64,000 bases of DNA from Corynebacterium sp. GTDB taxonomy: Bacteria > Actinomycetota > Actinomycetes > Mycobacteriales > Mycobacteriaceae. Shown here one piece after another: positions 56,212-64,000 of the stretch. The translations under genes were made by a program, and so were the position numbers. Below the pieces are notes generated by a model. It worked only from the letters and a program-made list of their open reading frames with translations. It was not told where the DNA came from and ran no database searches. The DNA lies in assembly GCF_030152825.1 (NCBI RefSeq), contig NZ_JASLIP010000037.1, positions 1-64,000 on the forward strand, written 5' to 3'. Positions within the stretch are counted from its first letter, which is position 1. Each line of letters starts with the position of its first letter.

Positions 56212-57141
56212 CTAGCCCAGCTGGTTCAGCAGGTCGTCGGCGCGGTTGCGCAGGTCCTGCTCGAGCTGGCTTGTGTCGGGCAGCTCGATGCCGCCGGTGC
56301 CGTTGCCCGGGTTATTGCCCTCCGGCGCGGGGTTGGTGTCCCCGCCCGGCTGGCCACCCGGACCCTGGTTATCGCGACCGCCGAGGCGGTTGCGCAGGTC
56401 ATCCAGGTTGGGGCCGCGGCTGGGCTCCGTCGACGGCTCCGAATCCTCAGTGGTGGGCTCGGTGGTGACGGTGGTGGTGGCGGTCGTGGAGCTCGAGGAC
56501 TTCTCATCCGCGGACTCGTCGGAGCGGTTATTCCACCACATGAACCCGCCGATCAGCAGAGCGATGACCAGTAGGATTCCCAGGATGGGTCCCACTGGGG
56601 TGCGCCGCTTGCCCTGACCATTCCGCCCAGGGGCGCCGCCGCTGAACTGGGGATTGCCGTGCTGCTGCGGCTGGCGCGGCGGATAGCCATTCGGCGGCTG
56701 CCGATAGCCCTGCTGTGGGCCTGGTCCTTGCGGCCCCGGGTAGCCGGAAGCATAGCCCGGTGGCGGGCCCTGCTGATACTGGGGTGGCCCCTGCTGGTAC
56801 TGGGGCTGATCGTGACGGTACTGGGGAGGCTGCCCGTTCTGATTATCCGGCTGCCCGGCAGCGCGGTGCGGCGGGTACTGCGCAGCCTCGTGGTCGGGGT
56901 AGTCACCGATCCCATCCGGGAGGTACTGGGTGTCGAACTGATCGGCGGCAGCGTGATCTGCCCCGTGATCCGGCCCCTGCTCCGGGCGAATGATGCGTGT
57001 CGCATCGTCGTCTCCGTCGAAACCCCCGTCGGCCTGGTCAAAGCCCTCGTCGTTCACGCCGGGGAAGAACGAGGTCTCGGCGTCGTCGTCCTCGTAGTTC
57101 CAGTTCGGACGGCCGCTTCCGTTGTCGCGGTGGTTGGTCAC
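56212..57141 (-). CDS. Pro/Gln-rich single-pass membrane protein
   Basis: Protein of 309 residues, not recognised. A long disordered cytoplasmic part (1-175) is acidic first, then Pro/Gln/Tyr-rich with repeats such as PQYQQGPP. One membrane helix (GPILGILLVIALLIGGFMW) leads to a Ser/Thr/Glu linker and a Gly/Asn/Asp-rich external tail ending in a short amphipathic helix. GTG start with AAGGAGG. The plan is like that of the protein at 8215-9213. Confidence 0.72.
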   Translation of the reverse strand: MTNHRDNGSGRPNWNYEDDDAETSFFPGVNDEGFDQADGGFDGDDDATRIIRPEQGPDHGADHAAADQFDTQYLPDGIGDYPDHEAAQYPPHRAAGQPDNQNGQPPQYRHDQPQYQQGPPQYQQGPPPGYASGYPGPQGPGPQQGYRQPPNGYPPRQPQQHGNPQFSGGAPGRNGQGKRRTPVGPILGILLVIALLIGGFMWWNNRSDESADEKSSSSTTATTTVTTEPTTEDSEPSTEPSRGPNLDDLRNRLGGRDNQGPGGQPGGDTNPAPEGNNPGNGTGGIELPDTSQLEQDLRNRADDLLNQLG

Positions 57142-57206
57142 AGTTTGTGTCCTCCTTCAGGGTAAGAACCCTTATCTTGAGGAACCAGTCTAGGTGACTT
57201 AAACGA

Positions 57207-57977
57207 CTACCAGGAGTGTGGGCGGGCGGACTTCACATCTTCCGTCTGCTTAGCAGGTCCGCCCCAGGTGAAGGCGGCAGCGGTGTAGTTGGCGCCGTAG
57301 CTGGCGGAGCTCACCGCCGTCTGGCCGTAGTCGGACCAGCCCCACTTGGTACCTTCGGCGCCCGGCAGCTGCGCGGTGCCCCAGTTCTGGCGGGTGCCGT
57401 CGCTGGCCACGGGAGCCGCCGTGCCCATCCAGAACAGCACCGGGGAGTTGGGGGTATGCTTGCGCAGGTTATCGAGGAAAACTGCGGCATCCGTCGCGCT
57501 CGTCAGCGAGGTGCCCCACTTATCCCCCGCCACGGTGCTCCACAGGCCATAGCGCTGGGCGGTCTTGGTGATCGCCTCCGGGTACTTCTTATAGAGCTGG
57601 TTGGCGGCGTCATCGTCGGAGATGCGCAGCATCTTCTGGGTGAGGTACCAATCGCGGCCGGACTTATCCCCGGACTTCAGGACGTAGTCCGCGATGTACA
57701 TCTTCATCACGGACAGCCCGGGGCGCGGTTCGTCGGCGTTGCCGGTCTTCGCGATCCCCTTCGGGGTGACGACGGACATCGTGGTCTCGGCAGGCACGTT
57801 GGTGATGTACTTGCCCAGGTCTTCGGACGTCGCGGGCCACGCTGCGAGCGCTTCCTGCTTCGCCGCGTTCGTTGCACCAACCGGTCCCGCGACGGCCGAG
57901 GCAGTGAGGCCCGCACCGAGGAGTACGGCAGCGAGCGAGCGTGCCGGTGTCGCGGAAGTGCGGATATTGAACTTCAC
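57207..57977 (-). CDS. Secreted beta-lactamase-fold protein, degenerate
   Basis: Exported protein of 256 residues with a cleavable signal (hydrophobic core about 14-32, cleavage near AVAG or VGATNA). The mature part has the three motif positions of class A serine hydrolases: S89-V-M-K92 (SxxK), S120-D-D (SDN-like, with Asn replaced) and K211-W-G (KTG-like). The fold call rests on these and on length. Antibiotic hydrolysis is unlikely. It may be a cell-wall or carrier protein; a related lipoprotein lies at 7248-8231. Confidence 0.65.
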   Translation of the reverse strand: MKFNIRTSATPARSLAAVLLGAGLTASAVAGPVGATNAAKQEALAAWPATSEDLGKYITNVPAETTMSVVTPKGIAKTGNADEPRPGLSVMKMYIADYVLKSGDKSGRDWYLTQKMLRISDDDAANQLYKKYPEAITKTAQRYGLWSTVAGDKWGTSLTSATDAAVFLDNLRKHTPNSPVLFWMGTAAPVASDGTRQNWGTAQLPGAEGTKWGWSDYGQTAVSSASYGANYTAAAFTWGGPAKQTEDVKSARPHSW

Positions 57978-58132
57978 TGTCTTCCCACCTTTTAAAGCGT
58001 CCAGGGGTGCCCGAAGCAGGAGAAATGCAGCTTAGGCCACGAGGTTTTCGGATTAACCCTACCTTAGAGACCTCTCAGAGCAACGCAGCTCAGCCAATTT
58101 TTTTCAGCACAGGGCCTTGGAATTCTCGGTGC

Positions 58133-58761
58133 TTAGGCCCGCCCGGAGGCCATGAGGGTCTCCATGAGCTCTTCCTTGACCACCGGCTTGAACCCCCAGG
58201 GATCGACGCCAACGTCTACCTGGCCGACACCGGTGATGGGGTCGGCGAGTGGAGGTGACCGTGCAGCATCCAGGGCACATCCAGGCGCAGCTCGTCGTGG
58301 CGGGAACCACCTGGGATGTGGTCCTGGCCGGGGCGCGGGAAGTGGTTGAGCCACACAGTGTGCCCCTCCCAGAGGAGGTTTTGCATCGATTGCACGGAGC
58401 CGAAGACTTCCAGGAAGCGGGGCTGGCGCAGGTAGGCGTGCGTGTGCAGCGGGTGGGTTGAGTCGTGGTTGCCGCTCACCAGGTGTAGGTAGACCCGCGG
58501 CATATCTTCCGCACGCAGCGCCACCTGGATCTTGTCGAGCGCCGCCTCTTCTTGTGGCCCCCAGCCGCTGGAGATATCTCCGAGGATCCACAGGTGGTCC
58601 CCCTCCTGCAGGGACTCGCGGAGGTTGCTTAGCAGCGTGTCGTCGTGACGGGCCACCCCGGCCTCGTCCTCGCCGAAACCCCTAATGCCGGACACCAAGG
58701 GGTGCCCAAGATGCAGATCGCTCGTGAACCAGGTTGTGGACCCTTCTCCGCTGGCCAACAT
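58133..58761 (-). pseudogene. Metallophosphoesterase, frameshifted near the C-terminus
   Basis: Calcineurin-like phosphoesterase of about 209 residues if one base is restored. Motifs: TSDLHLGH, LGDISSGW, SGNHD and the final HGHLH. Directly after HGHLHS the frame breaks: as written it stops at 58216, but adding a base to the GGGG run at 58238-58241 (plus strand) continues into ITGVGQVDVGVDPWGFKP, the expected family ending, with stop at 58133. All metal-binding motifs precede the lesion. ATG at 58761 has GGGAGG eight bases before it. Confidence 0.8.
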
Positions 58762-58895
58762 CGCGCACACCTCCCTTAATCCTCACGAACATCGCGCCCA
58801 TCTCATCGATAACGCGCTCTGTTCAACACTTTCATCCCAACTTAGCCATGCTCAGCAAAAACCGCCCCATTTCATACTTTGGGAACCTGATCCCA

Positions 58896-58901
58896 TATAG
58901 T
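58896..58901 (+). promoter_or_regulatory. -10 box of the symporter gene, leaderless
   Basis: TATAGT lies six bases before the ATG at 58908. The gap (GGTTTT) has no ribosome-binding site. No clear -35 is visible at normal spacing. Confidence 0.45.
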
Positions 58902-58907
58902 GGTTTT

Positions 58908-59945
58908 ATGACTCAGCACAACACCACCACGAACACCACCACCGTGGATGCCGAAGAGCGCTCGGCACGCATCGCCGTCTTCGCTTTCCCGGCGTTCATC
59001 CTGGCCGGCTCCGCCCTGGCCTTCTTCTCCCCCGGCACCTTTACCCCGCTGGCTCCGCACGTCTCCACGATGATCGCCATCATCATGCTGTGCATGGGGC
59101 TCACGCTGACCCTGCCGGACTTCAAGGAGATTCTGCGTCGCCCCTGGCCGATCTTCGTCGGCGTGATCGCCCAGTTCGTCATCATGCCGCTGGGCGCGGT
59201 CGCGGTCGCCAAGCTGCTGGGGCTCAACCCGATGCTCGCCATCGGCCTGCTGATGCTGGGCTCCGTGCCCGGCGGCACGACCTCCAACGTGGTCGCCTAC
59301 CTCGCGAAGGGCGACGTCGCCCTCTCCGTCGCTATGACTTCCGTGTCGACGATCCTGTCCCCCATCGCTACCCCGATCATCATGCTGCTGCTCGCCGGTG
59401 AGGAGACCCCAGTCGACGGCGCGAACATGGCCTGGTCCCTGGTTCAGACTGTGCTTCTGCCCGTCGTCGGTGGCCTGGTCATCCGCGTGATCTTCGACCG
59501 CTTCGTCACCGCGCTGCTGCCGATCCTGCCATGGCTGTCCATCATCGCCATCGGTGGTGTGGTCTTCCCCGCCGTCGCGAAGTCCTCCGACACCCTGGCC
59601 AAGGTCGGCCTGCTCACCCTCATCGCGGTGATCCTGCACAACGCCATCGGATACGCCCTGGGCTTCCTGGCGGCCAAGGTCTTCGGCTACTCCCAGGCCG
59701 TCGCCCGAACCACCTCCATCGAGGTCGCCACCCAGTCCGCAGGCCTGTCCTCCGCGATGGCGGGCAAGTACTGGAGCCCCGAGGCCGCCATCCCAGGCGC
59801 GATCGCCGCGGTCTGGCACAACATCTCCGGTGCGATCTTCGCCTTCCTGGCACGCCGCATCGACGCCAAGCGCGCGGCTCAGCCCGCAACCCAAGAAACC
59901 AAGCAGGCTAACCCTGAGGAGGCCCCGACCCCGGTCGCAGACTAA
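58908..59945 (+). CDS. Bile acid:sodium symporter family transporter
   Basis: Membrane transporter of 345 residues with about ten helices of the BASS (SBF) family. Marker blocks: MLCMGLTLTLPDFKEIL, GSVPGGTTSNVVAYLAKGDVALS (crossover motif) and IEVATQSAGLSSAM. Bacterial members move organic anions such as pantoate or keto acids with sodium; the substrate here is not evident. The tail is Gln/Pro/Ala-rich. ATG at 58908; a frame extends upstream but is not protein-like. Confidence 0.87.
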   Translation: MTQHNTTTNTTTVDAEERSARIAVFAFPAFILAGSALAFFSPGTFTPLAPHVSTMIAIIMLCMGLTLTLPDFKEILRRPWPIFVGVIAQFVIMPLGAVAVAKLLGLNPMLAIGLLMLGSVPGGTTSNVVAYLAKGDVALSVAMTSVSTILSPIATPIIMLLLAGEETPVDGANMAWSLVQTVLLPVVGGLVIRVIFDRFVTALLPILPWLSIIAIGGVVFPAVAKSSDTLAKVGLLTLIAVILHNAIGYALGFLAAKVFGYSQAVARTTSIEVATQSAGLSSAMAGKYWSPEAAIPGAIAAVWHNISGAIFAFLARRIDAKRAAQPATQETKQANPEEAPTPVAD

Positions 59946-60024
59946 GGCTCACTAAAGCCCGCTCCCCGTTTCGCGCGTGAGCCTGTGCGCCCACGCGCTG
60001 AACCTTGGGCAGCTGAAATACACA

Positions 60025-60059
60025 ACGACCCGGCAACGCCAAACTGGCGGCCGGGTCGT
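60025..60059. terminator. Hairpin between symporter and lepA genes
   Basis: ACGACCCGGC (60025-60034) pairs with GCCGGGTCGT (60050-60059), and CGCCA/TGGCG extends inside the loop. It lies between convergent genes and can end both transcripts, though neither side has a strong U-tract. Confidence 0.6.
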
Positions 60060-60077
60060 CGTCCTAAAGGAAGGAAG

Positions 60078-61931
60078 TTAGTCCTCGCCCCCGGTGGACA
60101 GGGCAGCGACGAAGGCCTCCTGCGGCACCGAGACGGTACCAATGTTCTTCATGCGCTTCTTACCTTCCTTCTGCTTCTCCAGCAGCTTGCGCTTACGCGA
60201 GATGTCACCGCCGTAGCACTTCGCGAGGACGTCCTTGCGCAGCGCGCGGATGTTCTCACGCGCGATGATCTTTGAGCCGATGGCAGCCTGGATCGGCACC
60301 TCGAACTGCTGGCGTGGAATCAGATCCTTGAGCTTCACGGCCATCTTGTTGCCGTAGTAGTGAGCATTCTCGCGGTGCACGATCGCGCTGAACGCATCCA
60401 CCGGCTCGCCCTGCAGCAGGATATCCACCTTCACCAGGTCCGCCTGCTCCTCGCCGGCCTCCTCATAGTTCAGAGAGGCATAGCCCTTGGTGCGGGACTT
60501 CAAGGAATCGAAGAAGTCGAAGATGATCTCGCCCAGCGGGATGCGGTAGCGCAGCTCCACGCGGTCCTGCGAGAGGAAGTCCATGTTCTTCATCTGGCCA
60601 CGCTTGGACTGGCACAGCTCCATGGTCCCGCCCAGGAAGGTCTCCGGCACGATGATCGTCATATCCACCATCGGCTCGTAGACCGCCTGCATCTTGCCGC
60701 CCGGCCAGTCGGACGGGTTGCGCACGAAGGTCTCGGTGCCGTCCTCCTGGATTACGCGGTAGACCACGGACGGGGCGGTGGAGATCAGATCCAGGCCGAA
60801 CTCCCGCTCCAGGCGGGTGCGGGTGATCTCCATGTGCAGCAGGCCCAGGAAGCCGCAGCGGAAACCGAAGCCCAGGGCGACGGAAGTTTCCGGCTCGAAG
60901 CTCAGGGAGGCGTCGTTGAGCTGCAGCTTCTCGATGGCCTCGCGCAGCTCCGGGTACTGGTCCGCGGAGATCGGGAACAGACCCGAGTAGACCATCGGCT
61001 TCGGCTCGGCGTAGCCCTGCAACGGCTCGGTCGCGCCGTTGTGAGCCAGGGTGACGGTATCGCCGACCTTGGACTGACGGACGTCCTTCACACCGGTGAT
61101 GAGGTAGCCCACCTCGCCCATGCTGAGGCCCTTGGTCTTCGTCGGTCCCGGGGAGACGACGCCGATCTCGAGGGTGTCGTGCTCCGTCCCGGTGGACATC
61201 ATCTTGTTCTTCTCGCGGTCGTTGAGGCGACCGTCCATCATGCGGATGTAGGTCACCACGCCGCGGTAGGTGTCGTAAACCGAGTCGAAGATCAGCGCGC
61301 GGGCCGGGGCATCCGGGTCGCCCACCGGGTGCGGGACGAGCTCGCAGACCCGGTCCAGCAGCTCCGGCACGCCCTCGCCCGTCTTGCCCGAGACGCGCAG
61401 GACCTCCTCCGGCTCGCAGCCGATGATGTTCGCCAGCTCCTGGGAGTACTTCTCCGGATCGGCCGCCGGGAGGTCGATCTTGTTCAAGACCGGAATGATC
61501 TCCAGGTCCTTATCCATCGCGAGGTAGAGGTTCGCCAGGGTCTGGGCCTCAATACCCTGGGCCGCATCGACCAACAGGATCGCGCCCTCACAGGCCTCGA
61601 GGGCGCGGGAGACCTCGTAGGTGAAGTCCACGTGGCCCGGGGTGTCGATGAGCTGGAGGACCAGCTGCTCGCCCTCGTGCTCACCGGACTTCGGCACCCA
61701 CGGGATGCGCACGTTCTGCGCCTTAATGGTGATGCCGCGCTCCCGCTCCAGCTCCATGTTGTCCAGGTAGCGGTCGCGCATATCGCGGTGCTCGATGACG
61801 CCGGAGAGGTCGAGGATGCGGTCCGCCAGCGTCGACTTCCCGTGGTCGATGTGAGCGATGATGCAGAAGTTTCGGATCCGCTCGGGCTCCGTAAACGTCT
61901 CGATGGCGTAGTTCTTCTGCTTGGCGCTCAT
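60078..61931 (-). CDS. lepA: Elongation factor 4 (LepA)
   Basis: Translational GTPase of 617 residues that back-translocates or remodels stalled ribosomes. G1 [10 protein letters not shown]2 region [16 protein letters not shown] and NKIDLPAAD are intact; the LepA-specific C-terminal domain ends with [18 protein letters not shown]. It diverges from the PemK-like gene, and rpsT lies beyond, the common actinobacterial neighbourhood. Confidence 0.95.
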   Translation of the reverse strand: MSAKQKNYAIETFTEPERIRNFCIIAHIDHGKSTLADRILDLSGVIEHRDMRDRYLDNMELERERGITIKAQNVRIPWVPKSGEHEGEQLVLQLIDTPGHVDFTYEVSRALEACEGAILLVDAAQGIEAQTLANLYLAMDKDLEIIPVLNKIDLPAADPEKYSQELANIIGCEPEEVLRVSGKTGEGVPELLDRVCELVPHPVGDPDAPARALIFDSVYDTYRGVVTYIRMMDGRLNDREKNKMMSTGTEHDTLEIGVVSPGPTKTKGLSMGEVGYLITGVKDVRQSKVGDTVTLAHNGATEPLQGYAEPKPMVYSGLFPISADQYPELREAIEKLQLNDASLSFEPETSVALGFGFRCGFLGLLHMEITRTRLEREFGLDLISTAPSVVYRVIQEDGTETFVRNPSDWPGGKMQAVYEPMVDMTIIVPETFLGGTMELCQSKRGQMKNMDFLSQDRVELRYRIPLGEIIFDFFDSLKSRTKGYASLNYEEAGEEQADLVKVDILLQGEPVDAFSAIVHRENAHYYGNKMAVKLKDLIPRQQFEVPIQAAIGSKIIARENIRALRKDVLAKCYGGDISRKRKLLEKQKEGKKRMKNIGTVSVPQEAFVAALSTGGED

Positions 61932-62070
61932 GCCGTACTCCTCGACTCTCCTTCAAGCCACTTCTCCCCAGCACCGTGCGGGGGTAAATCGCTATCCAAA
62001 CACTACTATGTTCCGCGGATTGTGCACTATCGTCGCGCCTCGTTCCGCACGCCCCGCCTACCGGGCGCGA

Positions 62071-62076
62071 TAAGAT
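62071..62076 (+). promoter_or_regulatory. -10 box of the PemK-like gene, leaderless
   Basis: TAAGAT lies seven bases before the ATG at 62084, without a ribosome-binding site between, as for zur, the beta-lyase and the helicase. Confidence 0.5.
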
Positions 62077-62083
62077 CAGCGCT

Positions 62084-62653
62084 ATGCCCCTTTTCGACAG
62101 GACGCCACCGCAACCGAAGCAGCAGGATCGGCCCGGCCGGATCACCCGGCTGCTCAACCGGCACTTCCGGCACTACGGGAACCTGGCCGAGGGGCTCGAG
62201 CTATTGAACTCCGAGCTGGGGCTCACGGAATCCGCGAGCGTGCGCTACGTGCCGCCCGAGCCCACCGTGAAGACACCCACGCACGTGCATGCGCGCGCCA
62301 CGATCTACGCGCCAGACATGGACGGTCAGGCGGACCCCGGTGAGGTGGTGTGGGCGGACATCCGCCCCAACCGTGGGGCCGAGATCCAACGACGCGCCGT
62401 CCTCATCGTCGGACGTAACCACCACACGCTGCTGACCCTGCTGATCTCGTCGAACGAAGAGCACCGCAACCACGACAACTGGACCGCGATCGGGCCAGGC
62501 GCGTGGGATATGAACCGCAGCGAAAGCTGGGTGCGCCTCGACAAGATCCTCGAGATTCCGGAGTCACAGATCCTGCGGCGCGGACTGCACATGCCGGAAC
62601 GCCGTTACGACCGCATCGCCCAGCGGCTCCGCGAGGACTACGGCTGGCACTAG
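62084..62653 (+). CDS. PemK/MazF-like protein with N-terminal extension
   Basis: Protein of 189 residues. Residues 1-83 are a basic, helix-prone extension of no known family; 84-185 match the PemK/MazF SH3-like fold (PGEVVWADIRPNRGAEIQRRAVLIVGR, then ISSNEEHRN and SWVRLDKILEI). MazF toxins cut mRNA, but this one lacks an adjacent antitoxin gene and is long for the family, so it may be a domesticated chromosomal member. It lies between lepA and rpsT. Confidence 0.75.
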   Translation: MPLFDRTPPQPKQQDRPGRITRLLNRHFRHYGNLAEGLELLNSELGLTESASVRYVPPEPTVKTPTHVHARATIYAPDMDGQADPGEVVWADIRPNRGAEIQRRAVLIVGRNHHTLLTLLISSNEEHRNHDNWTAIGPGAWDMNRSESWVRLDKILEIPESQILRRGLHMPERRYDRIAQRLREDYGWH

Positions 62654-62658
62654 GCCGG

Positions 62659-62688
62659 TTAGGCTTCGCGTCACGCAGCTGCTAAAAT
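62659..62688 (+). promoter_or_regulatory. Promoter of rpsT
   Basis: TAAAAT at 62683-62688 is a strong -10; TTAGGC at 62659-62664 is a possible, imperfect -35 with an 18-base spacer. The transcript would have a leader of about 135 bases before rpsT, where regulation could occur. Confidence 0.45.
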
Positions 62689-62829
62689 CCGTCGAGTTCC
62701 CCATGGCGGATTCGGGCCACCGGCCGCACGGCGCAGGACCTTGGGCATCGTGTGAGAGAACGTCGTTGGACACACTCGGCCACCATGGTTTTCACGAACA
62801 CTGATTTTTAAGGAAGAGGTAGCCAGCAC

Positions 62830-63093
62830 ATGGCAAACATCAAGCAGACCAAGAAGCGCGTTCTCACCAACGAGATCGCACGTCAGCGCAACAAGGCAGT
62901 CCGCTCCCGTCTGCGCACCGAGTCCCGCAAGTTCCACGCACTCGTGGAGGCCGACGACAAGGACGCAGCCGAGAAGCAGATGCGCGTTGCTGCTCGTCTG
63001 TACGACAAGGCCGTCACCAAGGGCGTTCTGCACCGCAACAACGCGGCGAACAAGAAGTCCCGCATGGCCGCACACCTGAACGGCATGAAGTAA
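62830..63093 (+). CDS. rpsT: 30S ribosomal protein S20
   Basis: Basic helical 30S protein of 87 residues. It begins MANIKQTKKRV and has the S20 pattern NKAVRSRLRTESRKF and a final HRNNAANKKSRMA. The codon choice is strongly biased, fitting high expression. GGAAGAGG lies upstream of the ATG. It is usually encoded near lepA. Confidence 0.96.
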   Translation: MANIKQTKKRVLTNEIARQRNKAVRSRLRTESRKFHALVEADDKDAAEKQMRVAARLYDKAVTKGVLHRNNAANKKSRMAAHLNGMK

Positions 63094-63162
63094 AGTACGC
63101 CGTTTCAGGGGGATCGCGCAGCGCGGGGATTTCTCCGCCGCGGGGTTCCACTAGAGTACGAA

Positions 63163-63187
63163 GGGATCGGTTCTCCGGTCCCTTTTT
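63163..63187 (+). terminator. Rho-independent terminator
   Basis: GGGATCGG (63163-63170) pairs with CCGGTCCC (63175-63182, one G-T pair) around TTCT and is followed by TTTTT. It ends the rpsT transcript 70 bases after its stop and isolates the next gene. Confidence 0.88.
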
Positions 63188-63249
63188 GCTTTCCTGCGAA
63201 ACCGCAATTTCGCACTCCTCTTTTGAGAATCCAAGGAGCCACAAGTTCT

Positions 63250-64000
63250 ATGAAGGAACGCTTCCGTTCGGCACTGTTCGGCACCGCGTTGGGGGACGCA
63301 TGGGGCTTTCCTTATAACGCCGAGCCCCAGTCGGACAGCACCCCGCTGCCGGATCAGCTGAAGATCAGCGACGACACGCAGATGACGCTGGCGCTGACCG
63401 CCGCGATGCGGGCAATCGACGAGGGCGACATGGACCGCGACGAGGGCATGGAGACCATCGCCAACCAGTTCATCGCGTACCGCCGGGACCCGGACTACCA
63501 GCGCTACCCGGGCGCGTCGAACACCGAGTCCCTGGACCGCCTGCTAGAACACGGCCCCAAGGAGTGGGACAAGGTATCCACCCACTCCCCTGGTTCGGGC
63601 GCGGTGCTGCGCTCCTCGGCCTCCGCGTTCCTCGGTCAGGGCGGCACCGGCGTGGGCTGGAGCGTGCTGCAGACGACGCTGACCCACGACTCCTGCCCGG
63701 CACGTGCGGCGGCAGCGGTCGTGGCCTGCGCGCTGCTCGCGGATCCTGGTTCTGACCTGCTCGACGTGGCCTCCGGGCTGGCGGGCGACCGGCACTTCGA
63801 TGAGGACACGATCCTCACCGACCAGGAGAAGTCGGACATCATCGAGGACCTGGAGAACGCGCTGATCACGGACCTGCCGGGCCCGGATGTGCCGCTCATC
63901 GAGCTGGTCAACCGAGTGATCGAGGTGCGCAAGGTGATCAGCCCCATGCTGGCCAACGGCGACTTCGAGGAGCTCTACCGCGATGCCCACAAGTTCCTGA
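63250..64000 (+). CDS. ADP-ribosylglycohydrolase family protein, cut by the window edge
   Basis: The first 250 residues are open to the right edge. The family start GTALGDAWGF (11-20) and the metal-binding SDDTQM (40-45) are clear; the C-terminal GDxD ligand motif lies beyond or near the edge. DraG-type enzymes remove ADP-ribose from proteins or small molecules using two magnesium ions. No ADP-ribosyltransferase gene is visible here. The ATG at 63250 has AAGGAG about 18 bases upstream and no closer site. Confidence 0.8.
   Translation, partial: MKERFRSALFGTALGDAWGFPYNAEPQSDSTPLPDQLKISDDTQMTLALTAAMRAIDEGDMDRDEGMETIANQFIAYRRDPDYQRYPGASNTESLDRLLEHGPKEWDKVSTHSPGSGAVLRSSASAFLGQGGTGVGWSVLQTTLTHDSCPARAAAAVVACALLADPGSDLLDVASGLAGDRHFDEDTILTDQEKSDIIEDLENALITDLPGPDVPLIELVNRVIEVRKVISPMLANGDFEELYRDAHKFL

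Noticed and set aside
60360..62207. 615-codon open frame antisense to lepA
   Set aside because: Shadow of lepA, running through the lepA promoter region as well; composition is unlike a protein.
62084..63093. Toxin-antitoxin module at the PemK-like gene
   Set aside because: No antitoxin-like frame is found on either side; the next gene is rpsT.
1..64000. CRISPR array, prophage or insertion sequence
   Set aside because: I found no regularly spaced repeats, phage structural genes, transposase or integrase in the window. Short direct repeats at 5778, 47663 and 52152 have no spacer pattern.

Overview
The window is chromosomal DNA from a high-G+C actinobacterium, most probably a Corynebacterium. 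The evidence is a block of housekeeping genes in a typical corynebacterial arrangement (dnaG, dgt, glyS, zur, uppS, recO, era, ybeY, phoH, rsmE, dnaJ, hrcA, hemW, fadD15, lepA, rpsT), mycothiol-dependent formaldehyde detoxification (mscR plus an MBL hydrolase), a DnaG whose zinc site has the Corynebacterium-like form, LppP/LprE-type and DUF4282 envelope proteins, and several leaderless promoters. I cannot name the species.

Layout. 0.2-7.1 kb: a minus-strand unit (DUF3052, an acyl-CoA synthetase, ahpE) diverges from aceE (pyruvate dehydrogenase E1), followed by an acyl carrier protein and a serine hydrolase. The left part looks like a different actinobacterial lineage from the rest, and aceE reads like a mosaic. 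7.2-10.1 kb: envelope proteins (a class A beta-lactamase-like lipoprotein, a Q/G-rich single-pass protein, an LppP/LprE lipoprotein). 10.3-12.5 kb: a BCCT osmolyte transporter gene broken twice. 12.5-13.8 kb: two identical tRNA-Asn genes bracket a gene-poor, A+T-richer stretch holding a decayed reading frame, then a tRNA with CAT anticodon. 13.9-16.7 kb: csoR-copA copper efflux with a clear CsoR operator. 16.8-18.7 kb: MBL hydrolase and mscR.

19-30.6 kb: dnaG, a cholesterol-oxidase-like GMC enzyme, a surface-anchored guanyl-specific RNase, dgt, a glutamate-synthase-like FMN protein, glyS, zur and a ferritin/VIT metal transporter. 30.7-48.7 kb: a long, nearly unbroken minus-strand series (uppS, recO, two DUF4282 proteins, era, corC-like, ybeY, phoH, rsmE, dnaJ, hrcA, hemW, a hypothetical, fadD15, two small membrane proteins, dcp, an iron-siderophore-type binding lipoprotein), many genes overlapping or only a few bases apart. 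48.8-64 kb: a PatB/MalY beta-lyase, an ABC exporter, CsbD, 3-hydroxyacyl-CoA dehydrogenase, a stand-alone SNF2 helicase, two envelope proteins, a frameshifted metallophosphoesterase, a bile-acid-symporter-family transporter, lepA, a solitary PemK/MazF-like protein, rpsT, and an ADP-ribosylglycohydrolase running off the right edge.

Several genes carry single-base lesions. Three lie in short G/C homopolymers (BCCT, the decayed frame at 13 kb, the metallophosphoesterase) and three are in-frame stops (BCCT, the decayed frame, and codon 2 of the binding lipoprotein). This is either real gene decay or local sequence error. I saw no CRISPR array, phage, insertion sequence or recognisable defence island.
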